DNA of 64,000 bases from JAGWBD01 sp965197455 (GTDB lineage: Bacteria; Chloroflexota; Anaerolineae; Aggregatilineales; Phototrophicaceae), in the NCBI GenBank assembly GCA_965197455.1, contig OZ240208.1:558001-622000 (forward strand). The letters are read 5' to 3'. Position 1 is the stretch's first letter. Each line of letters opens with the position of its first letter. Shown here one piece after another: positions 25,168 to 34,475 of the stretch. The notes under the pieces were generated by a model. It was not told the origin of the DNA. It searched no databases and saw nothing but the letters and a program-made list of their open reading frames with translations. A program made the translations under genes and the position numbers.

Positions 25168-26610
25168 ATGAGCGACCAGCAGCTTGAGGGATTGAGGGGC
25201 GAGCCACGCTCGACTGCCGGGCATGCGCTCGCCCTGCGCCATGCGCCCCTGTTGCGCATGGACGTGCGCGAGCCCTTTCTGCCAGCAGCTTTCGGATACA
25301 CCCTCTTTCGCAACGAAGGCGACTCGCCGTCGTTTCCGCGCCATATCACGCTGCCACCTGGCGCTGCCAGCGCGATCGAATACGCGATCTGGTGGGACTG
25401 GGACATCGGGCATCTCTACGAACTGGAGCACGTCTGGGTCTACCTGTCCGCTGACGATGAGGTCGTGGTGGTCGAAGCCAGCTGGCACGGTGAATGGAAT
25501 GTGTTGCGCGCCACAGGTGGCGGCCCGCCGTTGCAGGACGGGCGCGTAATCGTCCATTCCGAGCCAGGCAAGCACGCCTTTGCGCCGTCGCCGGAATGGC
25601 TGCTCGAACGCAGGGAGCGCACGGCCAACGCCTGCGGCAAGCGCGCCGGCACGGGCGGCGTGCACGTGACGCCGCTCTACGCCGGCCGCATTCACGAGCG
25701 CACGGTGCTCAACAACCAGCTGGTATGGACCTGGCTGGAGCGGCAGAGCTTCACGCCGACCTGGGACTTTTCCCAGGTGGTTGACCTGCGCGATTGCGTC
25801 GCCGTTCCCTGGGAGGCGCTGGATGCGTGGATCCCTGGGCGGGTTAAGTACCTGCTGGCGCAGCTGGAGGCCAGCATCCCGTTGCCTGAACGCCGGGTGT
25901 TGCGCATCGCCCATCGCGGCGCCTCCGCTCACGCCCAGGAGAGCTCGGTGGAATCCTTCCGGATTGCCGCTGAGCTGGGCGCGGACATGGTCGAGTTCGA
26001 CCTGCGTCTGACCGCGGACAAGGTCCCGGTCGTCGCCCATGACAGCAATTTGCAGCGCGTCTTCGGCGTCGAGGGCAGCATTGGCGACATTAGCTGGGAC
26101 GAACTGCAAAAGCTCACGCCGCCGGGTCTTGAGCCCGTGCTGTCGCTTGAGCAGGCCATCAAGGCCTGTAGCGAGCTGCAGCTGGGCATTTACCTGGATG
26201 TGAAAGACGCCGACGATGAAGCTGCCGCACTGGAAGTCATTGCGCTCTTCAAGCGCTACAGAATGCTGCAGGCGACTGTTTTCGGCTCCTTCCGCGCCGA
26301 CTGGATGGCCGAGCTCAAGGCGCTTTGCCCCGAGGCGATGACTTCCATTCTGTTTGCTGCACAGCATCTGGACCCGGTGCAGCTGGCCCGCTCACTGAAT
26401 GCCGATTTCGTGCATCCCTGCTGGGAGCGCTTCGACAGACCTCAGGACCTGCTCGCGCCGGACTGGCTGGCGGCGGCCCGCGAAGCCGGGCTGGGCGTCA
26501 TGATCTGGCATGAGGAACGCCCGGAAGTTATTCGCGACCTGTATCAGCTGGGGATCTATGGCATTTGCACCGACGAGCCGCAATTGCTGCTGCCGGATGC
26601 CAGTGCATGA
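25168..26610 (+). CDS. Glycerophosphodiester phosphodiesterase with an unrecognised N-terminal region
   Basis: Residues from about 245 to the end (480) form a GDPD TIM barrel: VLRIAHRGASAH with the catalytic HRG, MVEFDLRLTADKVPVVAHD with the metal-binding E/D and His, and a late LGVMIWHEE strand. It would cut glycerophosphodiesters, or possibly another phosphodiester. The first roughly 240 residues, including AIEYAIWWDWDIGHLYELEH and VVVVEASWHGEWN, are rich in Trp and acidic residues and match no domain I recognise. There is no signal peptide, so the protein is probably cytoplasmic. It starts 24 nt after the MoCo gene and its stop overlaps the amidase start, so it is co-transcribed with both. 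Confidence 0.78.
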   Translation: MSDQQLEGLRGEPRSTAGHALALRHAPLLRMDVREPFLPAAFGYTLFRNEGDSPSFPRHITLPPGAASAIEYAIWWDWDIGHLYELEHVWVYLSADDEVVVVEASWHGEWNVLRATGGGPPLQDGRVIVHSEPGKHAFAPSPEWLLERRERTANACGKRAGTGGVHVTPLYAGRIHERTVLNNQLVWTWLERQSFTPTWDFSQVVDLRDCVAVPWEALDAWIPGRVKYLLAQLEASIPLPERRVLRIAHRGASAHAQESSVESFRIAAELGADMVEFDLRLTADKVPVVAHDSNLQRVFGVEGSIGDISWDELQKLTPPGLEPVLSLEQAIKACSELQLGIYLDVKDADDEAAALEVIALFKRYRMLQATVFGSFRADWMAELKALCPEAMTSILFAAQHLDPVQLARSLNADFVHPCWERFDRPQDLLAPDWLAAAREAGLGVMIWHEERPEVIRDLYQLGIYGICTDEPQLLLPDASA

Positions 26611-28265
26611 GTGAGGACGCTGCAGCCAACGCAGACAAACTGCCGGCTATCGAGGAAATTGCGACGGCCGGCCGACTCATCGGGCTCGACTTTACAGAGG
26701 ATGAATGCGAGTTAATGGCTGGCCGTCTCGCTGAGCGGGCCGGTCATTTCGCTGAACTGCGTGAAGGCCCCTTCGCCCGCCTGGCCAACCATGACGCAAT
26801 GCCGCTGTATTTCAGTCCGCAACTACCGGGCGCTGAAGCTGTGCCCGCCGTTAAACGCAGCTACACCTTCGACGATGCTGCTGTGCCGGAACGACCTGCA
26901 GACCTCGAGTCGCTGGCCTTCTGGCCGGTCGCTCAACTGGCGCTTTTGCTGCGCAGCGGCCAGGTCAGCTCGCTGGAACTGACGGAAATGTATCTGGCGC
27001 GCCTGCAGCGCTATGGGACGCAGCTGGAATGCGTGGTCACGCTGACGGTGGAGCTGGCGCGGCAACAGGCGCGCTGCGCCGATGATGAGTTGGCGCGCGG
27101 CATTTGGCGCGGGCCGCTGCAGGGCATCCCCTGGGGCGCCAAGGACTTGCTGGCGACCCAAGGCTACCCGACGACCTGGGGCGCGACTCCCTGGCGTGAG
27201 CAAATGCTGGATGTGGACGCCACCGTTGTGCAGCGACTGGAGCAGGCGGGCGCGGTGCTGGTCGCCAAGCTAACCCTCGGCGCGCTGGCCAATGGCGACG
27301 TCTGGTTTGGCGGCATGACGCGCAACCCCTGGAATCTTGAGGAAGGCTCCAGCGGCTCGTCGGCGGGCCCGGCCGCGGCAACGGCAGCCGGTCTGGTGGG
27401 CTTTGCGATTGGCAGCGAAACCCATGGTTCGATCGTTTCACCTTCTGCGCGCTGCGGCGCGACCGGCCTGCGGCCGACCTTCGGCCGCGTCAGCCGCCAT
27501 GGCGCGATGACGCTCAGCTGGTCGATGGACAAACTCGGACCGATATGCCGATCTGTTGAGGATTGCGCGCTGGTGCTCACCGCAATATACGGCCCGGATG
27601 GCCATGACATGACAGTGACGGATGTGCCCTTCCACTGGCAGCCAGGACGCGGCCTGGAAGGCTTGCGCCTGGGCTACGTGCCTGAGGCCTTTGCGCCTAA
27701 AGAAGCAGGGCCGGACGATGATGAAAGTGTGCGGGAGAACGACATCAATGTGCTGGCCACGCTGCGTGCGCTGGGGGCAGAGTTGCAGCCGGTGTCGCTG
27801 CCACCGGACGATCTGGACTCCATGATGGTCGTGCTTCTGGCAGAAACAGCGGCTGCTTTCGACGAAATGACGCGCAAGAATGTGGATGATCTGCTGAAGC
27901 GTCAGGATGACTCTGCCTGGCCCAACCAGCTGCGCGCGGCGCGCTTCATTCCGGCGGTCGAATACATCCAGGCCAACCGCTACCGCATGCAGCTGATGCA
28001 GCAGATGGACTCCCTGATGCAGCAGATCGATGTGCTGGTGACGCCCTGTTTCGCCGGCAATGTCCTGCCGCTCACCAACCTGACCGGGCATCCCGCGCTG
28101 GTCTTGCCCAACGGCTTCAACGCAGCAGGCTCCCCGACCAGCATCAGCTTCATTGGCGGCCTCAACCGCGAGGCGGAGCTGCTCAATGTTGCCCAGGCGT
28201 ACCAGGCAGCGACCGGCTTTCACCGGCAACACCCTCCGCAGTTTGCGGTGATGTCACATGACTGA
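26607..28265 (+). CDS. Amidase-signature-family amidase
   Basis: This 552-residue serine amidohydrolase has the Ser-cisSer-Lys triad: the Lys lies in GIPWGAKDLLA, and the Gly/Ser-rich loop is EGSSGSSAGPAAATAAG with GSETHGSIVSPS carrying the catalytic Ser. It hydrolyses an amide to a carboxylate and ammonia. GatA-specific context is absent, so a catabolic amidase is more likely than the tRNA amidotransferase subunit. The N-terminal 110 residues are a helical extension seen in some amidases. The ATG at 26607 overlaps the previous stop (ATGA), which decides this start over the frame opening at 26565. It overlaps the SDR gene by 8 nt. Confidence 0.85.
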   Translation: MSEDAAANADKLPAIEEIATAGRLIGLDFTEDECELMAGRLAERAGHFAELREGPFARLANHDAMPLYFSPQLPGAEAVPAVKRSYTFDDAAVPERPADLESLAFWPVAQLALLLRSGQVSSLELTEMYLARLQRYGTQLECVVTLTVELARQQARCADDELARGIWRGPLQGIPWGAKDLLATQGYPTTWGATPWREQMLDVDATVVQRLEQAGAVLVAKLTLGALANGDVWFGGMTRNPWNLEEGSSGSSAGPAAATAAGLVGFAIGSETHGSIVSPSARCGATGLRPTFGRVSRHGAMTLSWSMDKLGPICRSVEDCALVLTAIYGPDGHDMTVTDVPFHWQPGRGLEGLRLGYVPEAFAPKEAGPDDDESVRENDINVLATLRALGAELQPVSLPPDDLDSMMVVLLAETAAAFDEMTRKNVDDLLKRQDDSAWPNQLRAARFIPAVEYIQANRYRMQLMQQMDSLMQQIDVLVTPCFAGNVLPLTNLTGHPALVLPNGFNAAGSPTSISFIGGLNREAELLNVAQAYQAATGFHRQHPPQFAVMSHD

Positions 28266-28986
28266 GCAGCGTTTCAGCGGCCAGGTCGCGCTGGTCACGG
28301 GCGGCGCCAGCGGTATAGGCGCGGGCATTGCGCAGCGCATTGCAGGCGAAGGTGGCCGCGTCGTCATCGGCGATTTGAACGCTGTTGAGCTGCCCGGCGT
28401 AGCGGACTCGCTGCTGCTGGACGTGCGCGACGAGGACTCGGTGCAGCAGTGCGTGGCGGCGGTGCTCGGGCGCCATGCGCGCCTCGACATCCTGGTCAAC
28501 TGTGCCGGCATCGCCGGGCCGACCACAGTGAATCTGGTGGATTACAGCGCCGAAGATTTTGACCGCGTGCTGGCCGTGAATTTGCGCGGCGCTTTCCTGA
28601 CCACCAAAGCGGCCATCGCTGCCATGCTGCCGCAGAAATACGGCCGCATCCTGCAGCTGGCCTCGATCGGCGGCAAGGAAGGCAATCCGGGCATGGCTGG
28701 CTACGCGGCTTCGAAGGCCGGCATCACCGGGCTCGTCAAGGGCGTGGGCAAGGAATATGCCACCAGCGGCATCACGGTCAATGGCCTGGCGCCGGCAGTC
28801 ATCCGCACGCCGATGAATGCGGGCATATCGGAAGAGATGATGGAGTACATGGCGCAAAAGATTCCGATGGGGCGGCTGGGTACGGTGGCGGAGGTGGCGG
28901 CACTGGCCTGCTGGATCGTGTCGCGCGAGGCCAGTTTCAACACCGGCTGCATCTTCGACCTGTCTGGTGGGCGCGCAACCTGGTGA
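28258..28986 (+). CDS. Short-chain dehydrogenase/reductase
   Basis: This 242-residue classical SDR carries the NAD(P) loop TGGASGIGAGIA at residues 15-26, LDVRD after strand 4 and NCAGIAG (NNAG-type). The Ser is in LQLASIGG and the catalytic YxxxK is in GYAASKAG. An acidic residue at the end of strand 2 (IGDLN) favours NAD over NADP. It probably oxidises or reduces a hydroxyl/keto group in the same pathway as the amidase and the flavoprotein. It overlaps both neighbours by 1-8 nt. The substrate cannot be read. Confidence 0.87.
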   Translation: MTEQRFSGQVALVTGGASGIGAGIAQRIAGEGGRVVIGDLNAVELPGVADSLLLDVRDEDSVQQCVAAVLGRHARLDILVNCAGIAGPTTVNLVDYSAEDFDRVLAVNLRGAFLTTKAAIAAMLPQKYGRILQLASIGGKEGNPGMAGYAASKAGITGLVKGVGKEYATSGITVNGLAPAVIRTPMNAGISEEMMEYMAQKIPMGRLGTVAEVAALACWIVSREASFNTGCIFDLSGGRATW

Positions 28987-31838
28987 TGCCTGGGCAGCAG
29001 GAGGCAACGCGCGAGCTGGTCCATGAACTGGAGCGCGCCATTGGCGCGGAGCAGGTCCGCTTCGACCACATGTCGCGCCTGCTCTACAGCACGGACGCCA
29101 GCAACTACCAGATCATGCCGGTGGGGGTGACGGTGCCGCGCGACGCGGATGAGGTCGTGGCCATCCACGAGCTGGCGCGCAAGTTTCAAACGCCCCTGTT
29201 GCCGCGCGGCGGCGGCAGCAGTCTGGCCGGCCAGACGGTAGGCCGCGCCATCGTGATGGACTTCAGCAAGTGGATGCGTCGGGTGCGCGGAGTCAACGCG
29301 GACGAGGCGAGCGTCGTCGTCGAGCCAGGTCTCGTGCTGGGTCAGCTGAACCAGCAGCTGGTCGAACTGGGACTCATGTTCGGCCCTGACCCGGCCAGCG
29401 CCGAGCGCGCAACGTTGGGCGGCTGCATTGGCAACAACGCCACCGGCGCGCACAGCATTCTCTATGGCATGACGGCCGACCATGTGAAGCGCCTTGAGGT
29501 CGTGCTGGCCAGTGGCGAGCGCACCTGGCTGGATGCCGATCGGGCCAGCCTGCGGGCCCTGCGCGAGCGCATCGCCGGGCTCGCACTGGAGCAGGAAGCG
29601 GAGATGCGGGCGCGCTGGCCGCAGACCTTCCGCACGGTGGCGGGCTATGCCCTGAACAAAATCGATCCGGCTGCGGTTGATCTGCACTGGCTCTTCGCCG
29701 GCTCCGAGGGGACGCTGGGCACGATTGTCGCGGCCGAGCTGAACCTGGTGCAGACGCCGGCCATGCGTCGCCTGGCGCTGGTGCATTTCGACGAGCTGCG
29801 CGCTGCGCTGGAGGCGGTGCCTGGCCTGCTGGAGCTCAACCCCTCCGCCATCGAAATGCTGGACCGCACCTTGATGGAGCGCACGCGCGCCAGCGCCGAG
29901 TTTGCGCCAAAACTGGCGGAGTTCATTGAGGGCGACCCGGCGGCGGTGCAGATCGTCGAGTTCTACGGGGAGAGCGATGCAGAGCTGGGCAGCCACGTCG
30001 AGCGGCTGCGTTCGATGCTGCGGCGCAACGGGCATCGTGGCGCGCTGACTTTGGCGCACACGCCGGCCCAGCAACAACAGGTGTGGTCGGTGCGCAAGGC
30101 CGGCCTGGGCCTGCTGATGAGCGAACGGCGCCCGGACAAGGCAATCGCCTTTGTCGAGGACGCGGCCGTGCCGGTCGAGCGCCTGCCGGACTACATCAGC
30201 GACATCGAACACATCATGCGTGAGGCAGGCACAAGCTGCGCCATCTATGCCCACGCCAGCGCGGGCTGCCTGCACGTGAGACCGCTCGTCAACCTGAAGT
30301 CCGAAGAGGGGCGCAAACAATATCGATTCATTGCCGAGGCTGCGACGGACGCGGCGGTGAAGTACAAGGGCAGCATCAGTGGCGAACATGGCACCGGCCT
30401 GGTACGCGCTGAATTCAACCGCAAGCTTTTCGGCGCTTCGCTGATGTCGGCCTTTCGCGAGGTCAAACGGGCCTTCGACCCGGAAAATCTGATGAACCCG
30501 GGCAAGATCGTTGACTTCACTGCGATGGACGACGAAGCGACCTTGCGCCTTGCGCCAGCCATCGTCATGCAGGAGCCGCGCACGCGCTTCGACTGGAGCG
30601 CGGATGGCGGCTTGGCCGGCGCCGTCGAAATGTGCAACGGGGCGGGGGTCTGCCGCAAGGAAGATGTGGGCACGATGTGTCCCTCCTACATGGCGACGCG
30701 CGACGAGGAACATACGACCCGCGGGCGCGCCAATGCGCTGCGCCTGGCCATGTCCGGGCATTTGCAGCCGGAGGGGCTCGGCAGCGACGCCCTGCACGAG
30801 GTCTTCGAACTCTGTCTCTCCTGCAAGGCCTGCAAGGCTGAATGTCCCTCGGCAGTGGACATGGCGCGCATCAAATCCGAGACTATGGCGCTGCGCCACG
30901 ACCTGCGCGGCGTGCCGCTGAAGACGCGCCTGTTCGCCAACATTCATCGGCTCAACGCCCTCGGCAGTCGGTGGCCAGCCATGGCCAATCTGGCGCTGCG
31001 CAGCAAGGCTGGACAGGCTCTGGCCGGGCAGCTAGGCTTGCCAGTCGCACGTCCGCTGCCCGCCATCAGTCCACAACGTCTGACGCAAATGGTTGAGTCC
31101 GCTGGCGGTGAGACCGACGCCACGCTCATCGTCGACACCTTCACCGAGTTCAATCACCCGGCGCCGGGTCTGGCGCTGCTGCGGGTCGCTGAGGCCCTGG
31201 GCCTGCGTCTGCGTGTCCAACGCCTGCCCGGACAGGGCTGTTGCGGCCGACCGGCCATCTCCAACGGGATGCTCGATCTGGCAAAGTCACTGGCGCAGGA
31301 AAACGTCCGTCAGCTCGATCCGGCGCAGGGCCCCTATCTATTTCTGGAACCCAGTTGCCAGTCCGCCTTCATCGACGATCTGCCCGGCCTGGTGGCGCCT
31401 GAGTTGCAGGAGCGCGCCAAAGCCCTGGCGCAGCAGTGCGTCAGCGCGGAGAGCTGGTTGGGGCAGCAGCTGGCGGGGCGCGAACCGGTTTGGGACGGGC
31501 AAAAGCGCGAGATTCTACTACATGGGCATTGCCACCAGAAAGCGCTGTGGGGGACGGCCGACACGCTGGCCCTGCTGCGCAGCATTCCAGACGCAACGGT
31601 GCGCGAGATTGACTCCGGCTGTTGCGGCGTCGCCGGCAGCTTTGGCTACGAGCACTATGAGTTGTCGCTCAAAATAGGCGAGCAGCGCCTGTTGCCGACG
31701 ATTCGAGCGCATCCGGCAGCCCTGGTGGCCGCGCCAGGCAGCTCCTGCCGCACCCAGATTCACGAAGCAGGTTTCACGGTGTGGCATCCGGTGGAACTGG
31801 TGGCTGCGGCACTTGCCGGCGCAAACGAACGCTGTTGA
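28986..31838 (+). CDS. FAD-linked oxidase fused to 4Fe-4S and CCG domains (D-2-hydroxyacid dehydrogenase type)
   Basis: This 950-residue protein has four parts. An FAD_binding_4 domain (PLLPRGGGSSLAGQTVG) and a GlcD-like FAD-oxidase C domain ending near KYKGSISGEHGTGLVR come first. A 4Fe-4S segment follows (CNGAGVCRKEDVGTMCPSY and CLSCKACKAECPS), then two Cys-rich CCG domains (GQGCCGRPAI and DSGCCGVAGSFG). This is the Ydij/Dld-II layout that oxidises D-lactate, D-2-hydroxyglutarate or a related D-2-hydroxyacid and sends electrons to the quinone pool. The ATG at 28986 overlaps the SDR stop; the GTG at 28983 is an equal alternative. It is the likely terminal oxidative step of this operon. Confidence 0.88.
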   Translation: MPGQQEATRELVHELERAIGAEQVRFDHMSRLLYSTDASNYQIMPVGVTVPRDADEVVAIHELARKFQTPLLPRGGGSSLAGQTVGRAIVMDFSKWMRRVRGVNADEASVVVEPGLVLGQLNQQLVELGLMFGPDPASAERATLGGCIGNNATGAHSILYGMTADHVKRLEVVLASGERTWLDADRASLRALRERIAGLALEQEAEMRARWPQTFRTVAGYALNKIDPAAVDLHWLFAGSEGTLGTIVAAELNLVQTPAMRRLALVHFDELRAALEAVPGLLELNPSAIEMLDRTLMERTRASAEFAPKLAEFIEGDPAAVQIVEFYGESDAELGSHVERLRSMLRRNGHRGALTLAHTPAQQQQVWSVRKAGLGLLMSERRPDKAIAFVEDAAVPVERLPDYISDIEHIMREAGTSCAIYAHASAGCLHVRPLVNLKSEEGRKQYRFIAEAATDAAVKYKGSISGEHGTGLVRAEFNRKLFGASLMSAFREVKRAFDPENLMNPGKIVDFTAMDDEATLRLAPAIVMQEPRTRFDWSADGGLAGAVEMCNGAGVCRKEDVGTMCPSYMATRDEEHTTRGRANALRLAMSGHLQPEGLGSDALHEVFELCLSCKACKAECPSAVDMARIKSETMALRHDLRGVPLKTRLFANIHRLNALGSRWPAMANLALRSKAGQALAGQLGLPVARPLPAISPQRLTQMVESAGGETDATLIVDTFTEFNHPAPGLALLRVAEALGLRLRVQRLPGQGCCGRPAISNGMLDLAKSLAQENVRQLDPAQGPYLFLEPSCQSAFIDDLPGLVAPELQERAKALAQQCVSAESWLGQQLAGREPVWDGQKREILLHGHCHQKALWGTADTLALLRSIPDATVREIDSGCCGVAGSFGYEHYELSLKIGEQRLLPTIRAHPAALVAAPGSSCRTQIHEAGFTVWHPVELVAAALAGANERC

Positions 31839-31896
31839 ATCGCGGCTGGCTGCGCTATGCTTCCGCCAGTCGTTTGAACCTGAATATGGAGAGGGA

Positions 31897-33348
31897 ATGA
31901 CTGCAAAGGCGGACATTGGATTGATCGGGCTGGCGGTGATGGGCCAGAACCTGATCCTGAACATGAACGACAAGGGCTTTACAGTGGCGGTCTACAACCG
32001 CACCACTGAAAAGGTGACGCGCTTTATCGAGGGGGAAGCGAAGGGGCGCGACATCATTGGCACCTACTCCCTGGCTGAGTTGAGCGCTGCCCTTAAGCGG
32101 CCACGCCGGGTCATGCTGATGGTGCAGGCGGGCCGCGCCGTGGACGTCGTGATCAAGCAGCTGTTGCCACACCTCGAAGCGGGCGACATCATCATTGATG
32201 GCGGCAATTCCAACCACGAGGATTCGCGCCGCCGCGCCCAGGAGCTTGAGGCGCAAGGCTTCCTCTACGCCGGCGTGGGAGTCTCGGGCGGCGAGGAGGG
32301 CGCGCGTCACGGTCCGTCGATCATGCCGGGCGGGTCGCCGGAAGCCTGGCCGCATCTCAAACCCGTCTTTCAGGCAATTGCGGCCAAGGTCGCCGATGGC
32401 ACGCCCTGTTGCGACTGGGTGGGCCGTGATGGCGCCGGACACTTCGTCAAAATGGTGCACAACGGCATCGAATATGGCGACATGCAACTCATCAGCGAGG
32501 CCTGCCATTTGCTGCAAGCCGGCCTGGGCCTCGACCATGACCAGATGAGTTCGGCCTTTCGCCGCTGGAACGAGGGGCTGCTCGATTCCTACCTGATTGA
32601 GATAACGGGCGACATTCTGGCTTATCGCGATGAGGACGGCGCGCCTCTGGTTGAGAAGATACTGGACGCCGCCGGTCAAAAGGGCACCGGCAAATGGACC
32701 GCAATCGCTTCGCTGGACCATGGCACGCCGCTGACCCTGATCAGCGAGGCCGTCTTTGCGCGAGTTCTGTCCTCGCTCAAGGAGGAACGGGTCGCGGCCT
32801 CTGCTGTGCTGTCAGGACCCAACGGGACGACGCCTGCGGCAGAATTGCGCCTGGACGATGTGGAGCAGGCGCTCTACGCTTCCAAGATCATCTCCTATAC
32901 GCAGGGCTACATGCTGCTGCAGACCGTGGACGAGTCGCTGGGCTGGGAACTGAACCATGGCGGCATCGCCCAAATGTGGCGCGAGGGCTGCATCATCCGC
33001 TCGGCCTTTCTGGATCGCATCACCGCCGCCTGGGACAACAATCCGCAGCTGGGCAACCTGCTGCTGGACGATTATTTCCGGGAGCAAATCGCGCAGGCGC
33101 AGGATGGCTGGCGGCGCGTGATTGCCTGGGCGGCGCAGGCGGGCATCCCCGTGCCGGCCATGTCCAGCGCGCTCGCCTTTTACGATGGCTACCGGCATGA
33201 GCGTCTGCCGGCGAATGTCTTGCAGGCCCAGCGCGACTACTTTGGCGCGCATACCTATGAACGGGTTGACCGGCCCCGCGGCGAGTATTTCCACACCAAC
33301 TGGACCGGCACCGGAGGCGACGTAACCGCCGGCTCCTACAAGGCCTAG
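31897..33348 (+). CDS. gnd: 6-phosphogluconate dehydrogenase (decarboxylating)
   Basis: This 483-residue protein matches the long, NADP-type 6PGDH. It has IGLAVMGQNLILNM at the N-terminus, the substrate motif GVSGGEEGARHGPSIMPGG, the catalytic Lys/Asn segment KMVHNGIEYGDMQ and the C-terminal tail YFHTNWTGTGG. It converts 6-phosphogluconate to ribulose 5-phosphate, CO2 and NADPH in the pentose phosphate pathway. The ATG at 31897 has a GGAGAGGGA just upstream; the longer frame to 31813 would overlap the previous gene and has no support. The 58-nt gap holds TTGAAT (31835) and TATGCT (31856) with short 15-nt spacing, a weak possible promoter. Confidence 0.94.
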   Translation: MTAKADIGLIGLAVMGQNLILNMNDKGFTVAVYNRTTEKVTRFIEGEAKGRDIIGTYSLAELSAALKRPRRVMLMVQAGRAVDVVIKQLLPHLEAGDIIIDGGNSNHEDSRRRAQELEAQGFLYAGVGVSGGEEGARHGPSIMPGGSPEAWPHLKPVFQAIAAKVADGTPCCDWVGRDGAGHFVKMVHNGIEYGDMQLISEACHLLQAGLGLDHDQMSSAFRRWNEGLLDSYLIEITGDILAYRDEDGAPLVEKILDAAGQKGTGKWTAIASLDHGTPLTLISEAVFARVLSSLKEERVAASAVLSGPNGTTPAAELRLDDVEQALYASKIISYTQGYMLLQTVDESLGWELNHGGIAQMWREGCIIRSAFLDRITAAWDNNPQLGNLLLDDYFREQIAQAQDGWRRVIAWAAQAGIPVPAMSSALAFYDGYRHERLPANVLQAQRDYFGAHTYERVDRPRGEYFHTNWTGTGGDVTAGSYKA

Positions 33349-33383
33349 GGCCTGAGCCGTTCCTGATGAAGGGGTGAGACCTT

Positions 33384-34475
33384 TTGACCGTAATCGCTGC
33401 CTTCGTCATCACCTTCTTCCTGGCGCTGGCGCTGGCCATTGTGGCCAGTCCGGCCATGATCTGGCTGGGCCAGCGTCTTGGCATCGTGACGCAGATGTCT
33501 GGCCGGCGGCGCAACGAGGGCGATCGCAAGCAGCTGTCACGGCTGGGCGGCGGCGTCCTCTTCGTCAGCTTCACGCTCACCGTGATCGTCGCGCAGCTGC
33601 TGGATGTGCCGCGCTTCGACCCGGAAGAAACGCTGCGCCTCACCGGCCTGTTGCTCGGCGCTTCGGTGATTTTCGTTGCGGGCCTGCTGGATGACTGGCT
33701 CGATCTGAAACCGCACTGGTGGTTTCTGGCGCAGTTTGTGGCGGCCGGCATCGCCATCCACCATCATATTTTCATCGAGAGCTTCAACAACCCGCTGACC
33801 GGCACGCAGACACCTGCCTGGCCCTTCATCGTCACAGTCGCGCTGACGCTGGCATGGATCGTCGGCATGACCAACACGGTCAACTTTCTGGATGGACTGG
33901 ATGGATTGTCACACGGGGTGGTGTTTATTGCGGCCTGCGTCCTGTTCCTGAACAGCGCCGTCATCCTTGAACCGCCGCAACAGAGTGTGAGTCTGTTGCC
34001 ACTGGCGCTGATGGGCGCCACGCTGGGCTTTCTCATCCACAATTTCTATCCGGCGCGCATATTCGCCGGCGGCGGCGCCTACCTGCTGGGCTTTCTGATC
34101 GCCTGCCTGAGCATCATTGGCGGCGCAAAAATGGCGACCGTGCTGATGGTCATGGCGCTGCCAATCCTGGATGCCCTGTGGCAAATGTTCAACCGTTTGC
34201 TGGCCGGACGCAATCCCTTTCGCGGCGACCGGGGACATGCACATCATCGCCTGCTGGACCTGGGTTACAGCCAGCGCCGCATCGTGCTCGGCTACTATCT
34301 CTTCTGCACAGGCTTCGGCACACTGACGCTCATTCTGGAGAGCCGCACCTTCAAGCTGGCATCGCTGCTGCTGCTGTCAGTGATCATCATTTGCGGCCTG
34401 GGCGTGTTGCTGTGGCTGGGTCGTGAACGAGCTCAGGACGTGGCCGGCAGCAGGTCTCCCGGCAGCGGCCGGTAG
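33384..34475 (+). CDS. MraY/WecA-family undecaprenyl-phosphate sugar-1-phosphate transferase
   Basis: This 363-residue integral membrane protein has about ten or eleven hydrophobic helices and the family's acidic loops: FVAGLLDDWLDLKPH (Mg-binding Asp pair), NFLDGLDGLSHG and the His-rich RGDRGHAHHRLLDLG near the end. It transfers a phospho-sugar (GlcNAc-1-P type, or phospho-MurNAc-pentapeptide in MraY) to undecaprenyl phosphate, starting a surface polymer. The HAHHRLLDLG motif is closer to WecA/TagO types than to MraY. The start is TTG at 33384 with AAGGGGTGAG upstream; the next Met would cut into helix 1. Its last 43 nt overlap the convergent DUF917 gene. Confidence 0.88.
   Translation: MTVIAAFVITFFLALALAIVASPAMIWLGQRLGIVTQMSGRRRNEGDRKQLSRLGGGVLFVSFTLTVIVAQLLDVPRFDPEETLRLTGLLLGASVIFVAGLLDDWLDLKPHWWFLAQFVAAGIAIHHHIFIESFNNPLTGTQTPAWPFIVTVALTLAWIVGMTNTVNFLDGLDGLSHGVVFIAACVLFLNSAVILEPPQQSVSLLPLALMGATLGFLIHNFYPARIFAGGGAYLLGFLIACLSIIGGAKMATVLMVMALPILDALWQMFNRLLAGRNPFRGDRGHAHHRLLDLGYSQRRIVLGYYLFCTGFGTLTLILESRTFKLASLLLLSVIIICGLGVLLWLGRERAQDVAGSRSPGSGR

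Noticed and set aside
24325..26367. Minus-strand frame of 680 residues spanning two plus-strand genes
   Set aside because: It crosses the borders of the MoCo and GDPD genes, has no motif and no start signal.
28701..30947. Minus-strand frame of 748 residues
   Set aside because: It is a shadow of the FAD/4Fe-4S oxidoreductase, whose FAD and Cys motifs are complete.
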